Of a DNA stretch of 64,000 bases, positions 35,625 to 48,375 are shown one piece after another; position 1 is the first letter of the stretch, and every line of letters begins with the position of its first letter. Origin of the DNA: Monodelphis domestica (taxonomy: Eukaryota; Chordata; Mammalia; Didelphimorphia; Didelphidae); assembly GCF_027887165.1 (NCBI RefSeq), contig NC_077229.1, positions 367,519,001-367,583,000 on the forward strand, in the 5' to 3' direction. A program made the translations under genes and the position numbers. The notes beneath the pieces are model-generated. The model was not told where the DNA came from and made no database searches. It saw only the letters and a list, made by a program, of their open reading frames with translations.

Positions 35625-35638
35625 TTTCCTACATTTTC
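35625..35638. repeat. Target-site duplication of the U6-L1 chimera (left)
   Basis: TTTCCTACATTTTC, identical over 14 bases to 37135-37148. It directly follows the A-tail of the L1 part (T-run on the plus strand). Confidence 0.9.
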
Positions 35639-35754
35639 TTTTTTTAATTTAAAAAATTGAATTAGAATATTTTTCCATCTTTACATGATTCATGATTTCT
35701 CCCACCCTTATTTCCTCTCCCAGAGCTGACAAGCAATTTCACTGTGATATAAAC

Positions 35755-35788
<34 letters not shown>

Positions 35789-37029
35789 CATTGTTAAAAA
35801 CCTATTTCCATGGTATTCATATTTGCAATAGAGTGATTTTTAACATCAAATCTCCAATCATATCTCCATCAAATCATGTGATCAATCATATGTTTTTCTT
35901 CTGTGTTTCTGTTCCCAAAATTTTTCCTCTGGATGTGAAAAACATTCTCATAATTCCCCTGCATTGTCCTGGATCATTGCATTACTGCTATCAGAAAAGT
36001 CTATTACATTCAAGTGTGCCAAAATGTACCAGAGTCTGTGTACAATGTTCTCATTGTTCTGTTCCGTTTACTCTGCATCAGTTCTTGGAGTGCTTTCCAG
36101 TTGACATAAAATCTTCCAGTTCATTATTCTTTTCAGCACAATAGTATTCCATCATGATCAGATACCACAATTTGTTCAGCCATTCCCAAATTGAGAAACA
36201 CCCCCTCATTTTCCATTTTTTGCCAGCACAAAGAGCACATTTATAAATATTTTTGTACAAGTATTTTTCCTTGTTTTCTCTCTGGGGTACAAACCTAGCA
36301 GTAGTAAGGCTGGATCAAAGGGCAGGTAATCTTTTAAAGCACTTTGAGCATAATTCCAAATTGCCCTCCAGAATGGTTGGATTAATTCACACACCACCAG
36401 CAATGTATTAGTGTCCCAATTTTGCCACATCCCTCCCACATTTGTCACTTTCTTCTGATGTCATATGGGCCAGTCGTCTGCATGTAAGGTGGTACCTCAG
36501 AGTTGTTTTGATTTTTATTTCTCTAATCAGGAGGGATTTAGAACAATTTTTCATGTGCTTATTGATAGTTTTAATTTCTTCATATGAAAACTGCCTATTC
36601 ATGTCCCTTGACCATTTGTCAATTGAGGCATGGCTTGATTTTTCATAAATTAGGCTTAGTTCCTCACATATTTGTGAAATTAAACCTTTGTCAGAAAATG
36701 TTGTTGACAAAATATTTTCCTAATTTGTTTCTTCTAATTTTGATTGCATTGGCTTTGTTTGTACAAAACCCTTTTAATTTGATATAATCAAAGTCATTCA
36801 TTTTATTTTTCATTTGTTCTCTGTCTCTTGCTTGGTCTTAAATTCCTTCCTTCCCTGCAGATCTAACAGGTATACTATTCTATGTTCACTTAATTGATTT
36901 ATGATTTAACTATTTATATTTAAGTCATTTACCCATTTTGAATTTATCTTGGTATAAGGTATCAGCTGTTGGCTTAAACCTAATTTTTCTCATACTGTTT
37001 TCCAGTTTTCCTGGCACTTTTTGTCAAAT
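35639..37029 (-). mobile_element. 5'-truncated L1, 3' part of a U6-L1 chimera
   Basis: Minus-strand L1 comprising the last third of ORF2 and the 3' UTR with an oligo-A tail. Frames at 36408-36710 (DKGLISQICEELSLIYEKSS), 36206-36448 ([20 protein letters not shown]) and 36078-36260 match ORF2 of the intact L1, with frameshifts between them. A (TA)n run at about 35757-35788 interrupts the 3' UTR. The truncated 5' end at 37029 is joined without any gap to a U6 snRNA copy, and the pair is bounded by one TSD. Confidence 0.93.
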
Positions 37030-37133
37030 AAAAATATGGAATGCTTCACAAATTTGCATGTCATCCTTGCACAGGGGCCATGCTAATCTTTTTGTTATTC
37101 CAGTTTTAATATATACGCAGCTGAAGTGAGCAC
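37030..37133 (-). pseudogene. U6 spliceosomal snRNA retrocopy
   Basis: Read on the minus strand, this is a nearly full-length U6 (about 104 nt against about 107). It starts at GTGCTC and ends in the terminal ATATTTTT. Diagnostic blocks are GATTAGCATGGCCCCTG, GCAAGGATGACA and CATTCCATATTTTT. Changes include CpG-type C-to-T/G-to-A substitutions and a small deletion in and near the ACAGAGA box, which reads ACAAAAAG. With no U6 promoter upstream and a TSD shared with the L1, this is a retrocopy, not an expressed gene. Confidence 0.95.
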
Positions 37134-37134
37134 C

Positions 37135-37148
37135 TTTCCTACATTTTC
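37135..37148. repeat. Target-site duplication of the U6-L1 chimera (right)
   Basis: TTTCCTACATTTTC, a perfect copy of 35625-35638, one base away from the U6 5' end. Confidence 0.9.
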
Positions 37149-37409
37149 AAGCTTTTTATACTTTACTTCCCTCCACAAACACTAGTAACCAGTGACATTG
37201 GCATTCTTGCTTTTTCTTAGATATGACATTTTCCTTTTCACTATCTCCCATGCCTTAATGTTTTATCTTCTCCTCTTTCTCTCTCTCTCTATGTCTAGCT
37301 ATTTTCACCTACTTAACATGTTTTAAATTTAAACTTTGGCAAGAGCATTTAAATTTATTTTTTATAATTTATTCAGTTCATCACCAGTTTTATGGGTATT
37401 TTTATATAT

Positions 37410-37500
37410 TCAAGACTTTTGCCACCACAAAAAGACCTGCTATGAATATTTTTGTTCATACCTGACTTTTTATTCTTAAATTTCTCTGACGTTTTTCTTC
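37410..37500 (-). mobile_element. Small L1 ORF2 fragment
   Basis: 'ttttgccaccacaaaaagac' followed by 'ctgctatgaatatttttgtt' matches the ORF2 C-terminal part around 57585-57620. Confidence 0.6.
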
Positions 37501-38649
37501 AAAGTAAAGTTTAATAAAATGTGATGTATAATTCTATTTTATTCTTGAATTGTTTTACCATTCATAGGTCCATCAGCTGCTTCAGCCTGTCTATTCTACA
37601 GATACTCCAACATTAAAAAATTTTTTTCACAATATATTAGCAAGAGATGGAGTTGTATTTATTACTCAGGCATTAGTTGGCCAAAAGCCTGGTTGTGTGG
37701 GAAGAAAATTCAATGTATAATAAGTCCAAAAAGATAGCTTGGATCCAGATCATTAATGGCTTTAAAATTCAAACAAAGGAGTTTGTTTATATTTGAACCT
37801 ATTGACATTGCTCTTCTTTCTCCTAGTGCTGTTATTGTTTTTGCAAGGATGAGTGATATAGTGAGATAAACACATTAAAATGCTGACAACTGTGTGGAGG
37901 ATCAATGAAAAAAAGAAGATACCGGTGATAGAGTGATTAGGAGTCCATTGCAATAACCTAGAGGAGAGATGATTAAAGTCTGAACTAAGGTTATAGCTGT
38001 ATAAGCAGAGAAAGTATATCATATAACATATTTTTAGATAGAAACAGGAAGTTATTGGCTATATGGAATAAAATGTTATGAATCTGAGACACTGGAAAAT
38101 GGTAGTACCCTTGACTAGGAAATTAGGACGAGCAAGAGCTTCTTGAAGAAGATAGTGTTCATAAACATGGAAAATACAATTATATTTTTGTAATTAAAAA
38201 TAATACAAGATAATATTGGGAAGTATATAATGAGGGAGTATGTAATTATATATCAATATGAGTTTAAAACATTAATTGAAGGAAAACTCATATCACTTGC
38301 TATTAATGATTTTTTTCTAATCTAAAATGCTATGATCTCAAGTTTCATAGGTAATTACATATATCTGTACTTGCCATCAGTACATTTTATTTAGAACTTC
38401 CCAAATGCTATATTAAAATAGTTACTGACATTTAGAATCCATCTAAAATAAACATGCTTCAAAAATTACTGTGAATTATCTTTCTCAATAAGACTGAAAA
38501 TTAAATTCTTAAAAGCTTAATGTTAGTTACAGTTCTATAAAAATATTCTCTCAATTGATTCTACCTTTACTAATGCTAAAATAAAGTGATAATTTATAAT
38601 CTTTTTTATAAGTCATAATTACTAGATACTGTTATCAAGAATATCCTGG
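37501..38649. other. Unassigned sequence
   Basis: AT-rich DNA, no gene or repeat recognised. An 86-codon minus frame at 37762-38022 has no known motif. Confidence 0.4.
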
Positions 38650-38838
38650 GAGGGTTGGCTAGATGGCATAGTGATTTGAGTACTAAGCCTGGAGTTGGGA
38701 GGACCTGGATACATATTGGGCCTCATACACTTACCAGATATATGATCCTGGGAAAGTCACTTAACTCCATTTGTCTAGCCCCTGCCTTTCTGCCTTAGAG
38801 TTGTTACTAAGATTGAAATAATGGTTAAAACAATGAAT
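38650..38838 (+). mobile_element. Mar1-type tRNA-derived SINE
   Basis: A head 'ggttggctagatggcatagt' and 'gtcacttaactccatttgtc' with the later 'ctgcctttctgccttagagt' body follow the Mar1-type order. The B box is decayed. No clear TSD. Confidence 0.75.
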
Positions 38839-39484
38839 TTGCCAGGTAGGTTCCATCATAAATGTGTTCAATGTTGTTGACTAGCCAATCAGGAACCATT
38901 ATTTGATTCAGCGTATTCACAGCTGTTTCACAAAAAAATGGAGTGTTTTCTCCATTTCTTTTGGCAATTATCTGTATTCATAAGAACTTTATTATTTGAA
39001 CCAGACCCAATCTGGGTTTTCCTTGTTAATTAGGAGGATGAAGAGCAAGCATTTCCACTTCAGAGAGAAGATAGTAGTATGAAAAAAGACTAGAGGCAAG
39101 TAGATAATTTCTGATCAATGGTTTAAGGAGAGAATAGAAGATGTGAAAAGAGAATGGAAGTTAGTTTTATTCATGAGATACTACATAACATGAAGGAAGA
39201 CAGCTCCTTTTTGCATCATGGGCTTTGGTGGAAATCAGCTAACTACAGATCAATTGTAATTGGTGAAGTATTGCTGGATACTGTAGGAAAAGACAGAAAA
39301 TGCTCATAAATAATTAGGAAGATATGGTATAAAAAGCATTACCGAGGGACCTACAGTGACACAAATGCCCAACTTTGCCTCCCACCTACAAAAATATAGT
39401 TATTGAGCAGATGGAGTAAAATAGCAATTTTCAGATTAGTTCACAGTAAAAGGTTGCAAAGCAAAACCCTAGAAACATCAATCA
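38839..39484. other. Unassigned sequence
   Basis: No feature recognised. Confidence 0.4.
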
Positions 39485-39600
39485 AACAATAATCATTTAT
39501 TAAGCACTGCTTAGGTGCCAGGCACTATCTTAAGTACTATAACAAAAAGAAATGCATAAACATAGGCTCTAGCTTCAAGGATCATACGGTATGCTATGAA
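39485..39600 (-). repeat. MIR/Mon-1-like SINE segment
   Basis: 'aataatcatttattaagcac', 'taggtgccaggcactatctt', 'ctagcttcaaggatcatacg' resemble the 3' segment shared by core SINEs of monotremes and marsupials. Confidence 0.5.
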
Positions 39601-40194
39601 AAACCTGCCAAATACCAACAGAAGTCAAGAATAATGAGAGGCATGAAGACCATTTTTTGCAGTGACGACAAAGGATAAGTTAGAGTTTTCATATCTATAT
39701 CTATGTAGATATAAAAATACACATTAATGTGTATGTATATTATATATGTGTATTATGTGTAAATAAGTAATTAAATATGATTGAATATAGAAATTTAAGA
39801 ATTCATGAATATGCACATGCAACATGCACCCTGAATAATGAGAAGATTTAGGGTTTGGTAATCACTCTGTGTAACTGAGGTGGAGAAGAGTAGACCTTGT
39901 TTTTTATTTTTAATATACCATGAGATTTAAGACAGTTTTTTTAGGAAAGAGTATGGTTTTCTGAGAGTTTTTAATATAGTCACATAAATATGGTTTGGTT
40001 TAAAAATTTGAGCAGTATGAATCTGAAATGAATTGAGATTATGGAGTAATGGGAACTCCAACTGGCAAGACAGTGTAATATATTTCACTTCTTTTCATGA
40101 AACCAGTTTGTATTAGTTTGTTTTAATTAATTTAGTTTGTATTAATTAATTGATATATTAATGTATAATATACTGGGAAAGGTAGAGGAAGCAG

Positions 40195-40378
40195 GCAAAC
40201 ATATGTTGAACATTTTCTATATGCCAGGGATGTACTAAGAACTTTACAAATATAGCATTTGATCCTTAAGATCCTTAGGATTAAGACACCTTAAGAAACT
40301 GGGATCAAGTTGAAATGACTTATATAGAGGCACACAGCTACTAATTGTCAGAAGTCAGATTTAAACAAGTTTTTCCCC
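40195..40378 (-). repeat. MIR-like SINE
   Basis: 'tgttgaacattttctatatg', 'ccagggatgtactaagaact', 'gaggcacacagctactaatt', 'agtcagatttaaac' match the reverse complement of MIR in order. Confidence 0.6.
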
Positions 40379-42149
40379 TTAACTCATCTGATTTCTCCAA
40401 ACATGGAAAGCAAGAGAAAATATTAGGTTTCTATTCCAGTTAGAGGAGAATATATGAAAAAAAAACAACAACTAAAAGAATGCTACTCTAATGTGTAGTA
40501 TTACAGGGGGAAATAATCATTCTTTGCATTATTTGACTAATCACATAAACAAGATATCCAAGGAAGCAGATGGGAATCAAATCTGTAAGAAGCTAGGGAA
40601 AAAAAAAAGAAAAAATATGATACAGGGAACACGACCTAGGAGAATTAGAATTGATTCTAAGTAAGAGTTGGTGGACCTAGCTCTGAGCATTGGAGAAATC
40701 TAAGATTTCTTTGAAGTAGAGGTAAGTGTACAACTTAATGTGGTACCTGCATTTAAAGAACTGGTTATATCTGCCTTTAAGAAGAGTTCAGTAGAATATG
40801 TTGTCTCTCTTCAAATAGATGAAGTATTATTATTTGGATGGAGTGATTGAATTTATTCTGCTTTTTTTCCATAGAGTCAATTATAGGATGAATGAAAGGA
40901 AGTTTCATAGTGGCAACTGTCAGTTTGCAGAGAAAAAATCTTATCTTTTAGGATTACCCAAAATAGACTATTTCTTTTAATTTTTTCACTGGATAGGGCT
41001 AGATGATCCTGGGGGCTCCTACTAGTGCCCTTTTTCTGTGATTTAGGTTTAGTATTAACTACATCAGAATTGTAGCTGAATTTGCTTATATTTTACTTTA
41101 AGTTACTCACAACTGTTTTTTCAAAAGCAAACACATTGCCTTAATATTTTAAGCATCTTAAATTCAGCTATTTGTCAGTTTATCTAGAAACAGAAGGATT
41201 TATTTTAAAAAACTCTTTAGAAATGCAAATAGCTATAAAATTCATGTATTAACACTTTAATTAATTTATTTATACCTCCTTAATCAGTAACTATATTTCA
41301 TATTCCAAAGAATCAGCCAAAGAGTAATTGAAAGTTTGATTCCAGGCCAATGAGTTATTGTAAGCAGATTAAAAATAATACTTAGATTAAAATGAAGAGT
41401 TGTAACAAGTAGATTCAGGGGAAAAAAGTAGAGAACATGAGAGTATTCAACAAAACTTTTAGTCAAAAGAGCTACAATTAGGATGATATTCAGAGAATTT
41501 TGACCTAGGTTTTGAAATGTAAGAACACTTTATCCCTGCAGATGTTGAAAACCTAGTATCCAAATAAAAATTCTTCTGTCACTTCAATATTATCATCCTG
41601 ATGCCATTAACCCTAACGTCATATTTCCTTGAAGTCTTTTTTTGTAGGCTCATTTTTCTTTCCATTACAACTAATGTTCTCCAAACCACAGAAAAAAAAA
41701 ACATAAATTAGATGCTATTAACTCACATTTCATGAGTGCAAGTGATTTCCAGTTGGACAGCCCACTGCTCAATGAATGTGCCCTCCTGTTCCCCAAATAA
41801 ATTTATTTTCGATGCAAAGTTGTCACTGACTCTTGCCTCTAGTAGCTTTCAATCAGGCTCACTTTTGTGGGCTATGATTTTATTCTATTAAAGATCAGTT
41901 TCTACATTGACTTGAACCAAAAGTAGAAGGATCAGGTGAAATTATTTAATAAAAGAGAAAAAATATAATTTTATTTTTTGTTCTAAATTAACCTAAATTC
42001 TAGAATCCCCTGAAAAGAAAATTAATATAGCCTAATCTAGTCACTGTCTTCAATGGAATTTATAGACCTTGAGGAGGAATGAACTTTTGTTTTGAGATTA
42101 AAAAAAATTTGCAATTTAGTCTTATCAGTCCTACTATATACAAGTACTT
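40379..42149. other. Unassigned sequence
   Basis: About 1.8 kb, AT-rich, no exon or repeat recognised. Confidence 0.4.
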
Positions 42150-42370
42150 ATAGTTGTTGGCAACAAGGTAGCACAATAGATAAAATTTCATATCTTGAAT
42201 TGTGAAATTCTGGCTTCAAATCTTTATTAAGATTGAGTGTGATGCTGAGTAAGTCACATAATCTATATTTCCTTATCTGTAAACTTGAGATAATAATACT
42301 TGTTTGAAAGAGCTGTGAAAATCAAATGAGATATTTATAACCTATTTTCTAAACTTTAACACATTATATT
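42150..42370 (+). repeat. MIR-like SINE
   Basis: 'acaaggtagcacaatagata' head, B-box-like GGCTTCAAATC, then 'gagtaagtcacataatctat' and 'tccttatctgtaaacttgag' and 'aataatactt' in MIR order. Confidence 0.65.
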
Positions 42371-42894
42371 AATGTCCATTATTCTTATTAATCATTATTT
42401 CTAAGAGATGATCATTATGACTGTTAAAATACTAATTAAATTCACATTGTGTGTGAATATAAAAATCAATATTTTCACTGAGAACTTGGTCCTTATGAAT
42501 GAAGTTTAATAATTCTAAAGAAGAGAAGATACATAAAGGATCTTTAGATTTTGAATACATAATGCCAAAAATGATGGCACAAAAAGTTAAAAATTATAGT
42601 TAAAATTTTGATATTAATTTCAACCTTTGAGGATTAGCTTCCTAATCTATAAAATCAGTATGTTGAACTACAGGACTGTTAAGTTTCCCTCAAGTTCGAG
42701 GTTTATAATCTTATGATCTGGTTATACCAGTGCCTTTGAAGTAAATTTAAGAATTGTGGAAAGACTTGTTTAAATGATGGAGAATTTTCAAAAATCAGAA
42801 AACTAAAAGAGCAATATAATGGCCTAGTAAATTGATAGGAATTAAGATCTTATGTAGCAACAAAACTTGGCTCAACTACAATGGCAAGACCTTT

Positions 42895-43205
42895 TTCACA
42901 GCTAGGTATTGAGGAAGATGGAGCTCTGGCCTTGGAGTAAGGGAGTCACGAGTTCAAATCCAACTGAGGACATTAGCTAGACTGTATAGTGCATAGAACA
43001 CTGGAACTTAAGTTTAAAAATATCGCCTCAAATCTAGTCCCAGACAGTTCTTAATGGTATGACTCTATGCAAGCTATTTAACTTCTTGCTGCCTCAGTTT
43101 CCTTGACTAATAAAATGAAGATAATAAAAGCATCTATCCCCTAAAATAATACCTGTAGCATTTAGCAATGTTCCTGTTGTGTAGTAGGATTTAAAAAGGT
43201 TGTTT
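42895..43205 (+). repeat. Two adjacent tRNA-derived/MIR-like SINE fragments
   Basis: The first fragment (42895-42975) ends in a B box GAGTTCAAATCC. The second (42985-43205) repeats the head 'atagtgcatagaacactgg', a B box CCTCAAATCTAG, 'gcaagctatttaacttcttg', 'ctgcctcagtttccttgact' and 'aaaatgaagataataaaagc'. Confidence 0.65.
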
Positions 43206-44811
43206 TATTTCTTCCTTCTTCCTCCTGTTTGTGTAATGAAGACAGCTTTTTATTGATTTTCTTTTGCTTTCACCATACAACTAATGAATTTTATCATATA
43301 TTTATTTTTTCATTTGAGAAAAATAGATTTTATCTTCTTGATTTTTCTCAGCTGTGTTTAAGAACAAATCTCTTATCACACAACTTCACAGTGAAGAAAA
43401 ACAAATACCTACATTGGTCATGCTCACAAATATATGTAGCATTATGTATCTTAAACTTACTCTCAGGAGGTGATAGCATGTTTTATCCTGATCCTCTGGA
43501 ATTATGTGTAGCCATTTTTCTATCAAATATTTATTTGAGTAAATTCTCTGAAATTTACAATTTGTCACGTGTTGCACACTGCTAAAAATTGCCTTTTACC
43601 CTTCCATTATTTTATGGGTAATGCACAATCTTAATTCATTAAAAACCATGGAGTTCTAATACTTTTAGTAATTAAACATTACTACATTAATATTAATATC
43701 AAAATCATATGCTCTTGTTTCATGGACAACCTTAGTATCTTTAAAGGAGCTTTAAAATTCTCAAAAGCATCACAATTTGTTGTCCTAATCCTGTAAAATT
43801 ATAAACACAATTCTTATCTCTCTATGGTGATGTCTCTCAACTGCCCTTATTGAAAGATGACTTAAGGAGTATATTAAATTTGATAATATGAGAGGAAATT
43901 CTTAATTGTTCCAAAGAATATGATTTAAATTTACACAATAGAAAAATAGGGATGAAAATATCTATTTTCCAGATTAGGAAAGGAAGTTAGAGAGACAAAT
44001 CATACAGTTTCTTCTTCATTTTATACTTCTTGCACAGATGATTCAAATGGTCAATTAATTGATTCCAGAATGAAAGAGGGGAAAAAGACAATAGAGATCA
44101 ACAGAGTCATTTAGACTTTATCTAGACACTGACATTTGCAAAATGCAAATATACTATATATTACATAAACAAACACTTATCTTTCTAATAATTATTTTAA
44201 GAATGTTTATATAATTTAAAGTTACAAAAATATACTTATCAAAAATTAAAATTAGAAAATAAATTGTGTTTATATTTAACAGCAGAATCTATTAAATCAA
44301 GACTTTTAAATGAGAGAAAGAAAAAAAATTCACTAAGACAATTTATGTTCAACCATAAGCAAGTTTTCTCTTGAGAGCAAAGGATACTTTTGTGTAATCA
44401 GCTTGGACATCTGTGACATCAGGAAAAAATAAGGAAAATCTCCTACTTGTAATGTGGTGGCCCAGCCTGTGAGCTAATGAGAGAAAACCCATGGATTTTC
44501 TATCAGAAAGTATAGGTGCACATAGATTCTTGGCTTTATTAGAGATGAAATTTCTGTGAATTGGAAAATAGGCCCATATTGAATATTTTTAAATATATCA
44601 ATAGATACAGATATAAAATGAGATATAAATAATATATTTCTGTCCTGGATATTTGTAGACATAGACAAAATGCTATTTGAAGGAAGTAATTTCAAGGAGA
44701 AAGTAGATCCAAGAAATATTTTTTAATGAACTCTGAACTCTCTATCACATTAAAGACAGTCATAATTTCATAAGATATTTCCCAAGTAGACCACTGAAAT
44801 ATACACACCTA
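43206..44811. other. Unassigned sequence
   Basis: AT-rich DNA. A 118-codon plus-strand frame at 43229-43585 has no recognisable domain, and its Phe/Leu/Ile-rich content is typical of AT-rich non-coding sequence. Confidence 0.4.
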
Positions 44812-44830
44812 TCTACCTACCTACCTACCT
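44812..44830. repeat. (CTAC)n short tandem repeat
   Basis: Four to five CTAC units, followed by related but degenerate CTAT/CTGT units to about 44870. Confidence 0.9.
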
Positions 44831-45239
44831 AACTTCCTTTCTACTTGTCTATGCCTGTCTATCTGGCTATCACCATCATATTCAGATGACCAGTAAACCT
44901 TTCTAATAACAAAGAGGTCAAAATAAAGGAAATATCTCAACCATCTCCAGAAGTATAGGTGATTTTTTCAAACCCACAATTTGGCATCACTATAATAAAG
45001 AGAGGGAGATACATTCAATCAAAACTTATGTCAGCATGGGTAATTACAATTTTATTATACATTTTATGTTATTTAACAATTTAAATAATTTGGCATATAT
45101 TTTAACTGTTTTCCTTTTATATTTCTGTTTTTTATTTTTCTTATTTATTTTTCCTTATACTGAAATATTATTTCATTAATATATATTCAATAATACATTT
45201 AGTATATGATGCTCATTTCATTTCCCAGGACAAAGACAT

Positions 45240-46560
45240 CTATACACTTTCCAGGGATTTTTTTTACCAGAAAAAGTGCTACTATGAAATATTTTTAGTA
45301 TACATGAGATATGTTTTTCTCTTCCATCTTTTTTGAATAAATTCCTAGATTGGATCCTCTGGGTCCAATATTATAGCCATTTTTGTCACCTTTAAAAAAA
45401 CCATACTTACATGATGTTTTTAATAAACAAGATGACTTCATAACTGCAACCAGATCGATAAGATCAACATGCATTTACTGTGTTTTGACCTTATGACATT
45501 GACTCTTTCAAGTAGCATCTTTTCTTATTTTGGACTATGACATTAAACTCATCCCATAAGATTCATGTTTTCATTTATCTTTTCATTTGTGTTGTGAAAA
45601 ATTATTACATATGATTTTAAAAATAGGATGCCATTCTTTTTTATAAATACTGACTTCTAATATCCCTTCTAATATGCAGAGTACTGATCATGGATAGATC
45701 ATCAATAAATAGATATGCACATAAGAACAATTGTTATATAGCTATATGTATTTCTTAATTTTGTATTTCCCTTATAACTTTGATAGCAAACTCTTATTCA
45801 CATTCAGTTAAATAATGCTTACATTCATCTTTTTCTCCTTATCCTAAAAGTATTGATTTTGTTTTCACAATTATTTCAACAACAGAAAACTTTTAAAAAT
45901 ACTGTTTTGTCCTGATGTTCTCCTTAATTCCTGTTTCATTATGAATTCTTCCTCAGTCATAATTGTAAAATAAATATTCCTTCATTTTTTCCAATGTCAT
46001 CACTTATATTTTAATTATTTATTTTAAATGTTTTTGTACAAATAAAAAGTTTCTATCTGAGTATATTTTATCAAAATATTTTCTAGTATTTTTATAAATT
46101 CTTGACACCAAGAAAATTTACCCCAAAGAGTTTTTGTTTGGAGATTACTGAATATTGTGTTTTTGATTTTAGATTTTTTCTGATTATACTCTATCATTTT
46201 ATAATCCTCTGTTTTTCGTTCCTTTAGTAGCCAATTTTTTGATGATCAGTGAATTATAATAATTTACAGATTCTTGAAGAATTACCTGCATCATTGCCAT
46301 ATTATATCTTTAATTTTTGTAATTTAGTTCATTTGTTTCTCTGAAAGATCATTTTATTATTTTGTCTAACTTTATTAAAATACTGTTGGTAGAGGGGTTA
46401 TTATCACACTAATTTTGTAAGTTAATTTGTGTAATATAAAATTTTTATACTAGAATAATCTAATCATGATTAATGATCAGCCTTAAATTGAGTGTATTTT
46501 GTTATATAAAGGATATTTTATAATAGTATTCAGATGTCTTGAATATCACTTGGTAGGTTG
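45240..46560 (-). mobile_element. Very old L1 fragment
   Basis: 'aaaaagtgctactatgaaat' with 'cctctgggtccaatattata' and, further on, 'tgtacaaataaaaagtttct' follow the order of the L1 ORF2 C-terminal region. Divergence is high and the edges are uncertain. Confidence 0.45.
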
Positions 46561-46949
46561 ATTTTCAGTTGTCATGTATTTATATTTATTTTAAATGGGA
46601 TATTATTTTTCATTTTACTCCTGTATTATACATATTTGTATTTATGTGTATATGTATGCCTGTGTATTATGCCTATATCTATATGTAATGAGGGTGAGTA
46701 TAACCCAAAAATATCATCTCATCTAATTCCCCTTTTGATTCTCTGGGATTTTCTTTATCAATTTTCACTATGTTAGCAAAAAGGAAGATATTTCTTCTTT
46801 GCCAGTATATTTTTATGTCTTTTATTGTCTTTTTCTTATCTTATTTCCATTACCAGAATTTCTAAAATTATATCACATTTTAATAATTCACCTTCTCAAA
46901 TAACTCTGTTTTTACTGTATATTTTTCCTACTCAATGGCAGAATAGGGC

Positions 46950-47243
46950 TTGAGACTATCCCACTCTCCAAATCCTACCATAATCAAAATTAATATACCA
47001 GAATCAACCCATAAAGCTGTAGAAATAGTTATAGATTCAGGACTGAAGCTGAGCAGCCAAGGAAAATTTGGTACAAAGGTCTCTGATAACCTTGACCTTG
47101 GTCTCACACTGATTGAAATCAACCATCCCAAAGAAAATACCACCAGAATCAAGAAGCATCTGTCTTGGCTTAAAGTCTCACTTTGCTTAACTTGGAAATC
47201 TACTTCCAAGTGGAAGATACCCACAGAACTAACAAACAACTAG
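46950..47243 (+). other. Uncharacterised 97-codon open frame
   Basis: The frame starts MRLSHSPNPTIIKINIPEST, is free of stops for 97 codons, and is balanced in composition compared with the AT-rich surroundings. The opposite strand is also open for 103 codons (46928-47239). I do not recognise the peptide as L1 ORF1. It lies where the 5' region of the old L1 would be. Coding is unproven. Confidence 0.3.
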
Positions 47244-47753
47244 CTCTGGAAACAGCTGTATTAGCTATATCCTGAACTCCAGAGATTTCCACCATTGCAC
47301 AGCTGTGGGTAAAACTTTGGGGACCCAGACATGTTGACAAGATAGAATTAAATCCAAGGCTATACTTTCATAAGAAGAGGAGAGGAGAGAGAAAATAAGT
47401 GAGTGCAGTAGCTAAGGGATGAGGACCCTGATAGCTGTGGTTATTGCAAGAAGATCAGAGTCCTTGGATCCAGGTTAAGGGAAGAGAAGTGAACTGATGT
47501 TTGCAGACAGCTAGAGAGAACAAGGAATAATACTGTCTATTTGCAGTGGCAGAACTTTGGAGCCTGGGAGCAGTACCTAGTCTGAGCTCTTAAAGTCAAT
47601 CACAGATTAAGGTAGGGACCATGGAGAGTAGGGCAAACATTACTAGGACATGACATATAGAAATTGGAAGAACCAAGTAGGGAACAGTACATAATAGTAC
47701 AAAAATCCTGAAACCTGAGTCACCATCACCTACCTCTTGGGAACAAAGCTAGC

Positions 47754-47780
47754 ATAGGATAAGGATAGGATAGGATAAGG
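47754..47780 (+). repeat. Short (GGATA)n repeat
   Basis: Four GGATA units with AGG spacers next to the L1 tail insertion. Confidence 0.7.
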
Positions 47781-47799
47781 GAGATGATTATTAGAAGAT

Positions 47800-48085
47800 A
47801 TTTCCCAAGAAGGCAGGTAATAATTTATAATCTGTAAAAAAATATAAATCTGTAAATAAATCTGTTAAAAAATCATATAACACATATTCCCATGGACAGC
47901 ATGCTGTGAAACAAGACAGATATAGCTAACAGGGAAAAAATCCATGGAGAAATAAAATAGTATATGTTCAACTGCATTTTGATGCAGTTTATTCCTGTTT
48001 GTTGATAGATACCTTTTTCCCTTCTTAAGTTCCCTTGGAATTTTACTGTATCCTTGCCTTGTTTATAATATATATGTAAATTATA
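47800..48085 (-). mobile_element. L1 3' UTR fragment
   Basis: 'aagaaggcaggtaataattt', 'tgaaacaagacagatatagc', 'tgatgcagtttattcctgtt' match the 3' UTR at 48490-48665, giving two related tails only about 0.5 kb apart on the same strand. Confidence 0.7.
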
Positions 48086-48375
48086 AAGTGGAGTGGAGAT
48101 AATAAGAGTGGACTCCTGGAAGGGTAGGTAGACTATAATAGATACTAGGAGCTAAGGGGAAGGGCCTAAGGGAAAGACTCTTAAAAGGGGTATAGTTTGA
48201 AGAGGTAGTCAGAAAAAAAGAGTGAAGAGGGAAAGATCAAAAAGAAAGGGAGAGGACAATTAGGAAAAACAAAAGGGCGGGAATACAGAACTAGTAAATA
48301 TAACTTTGATTGTGAATGAGATTAATCCACTCATGAAACATAGCAGGATAGAGGAAAAATCATAATTGTCAATAT

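Noticed and set aside
37030..37133. Functional U6 gene
   Set aside because: It has substitutions in and near the ACAGAGA box, no upstream U6 promoter, and shares a TSD with an L1, so it is a retrocopy.
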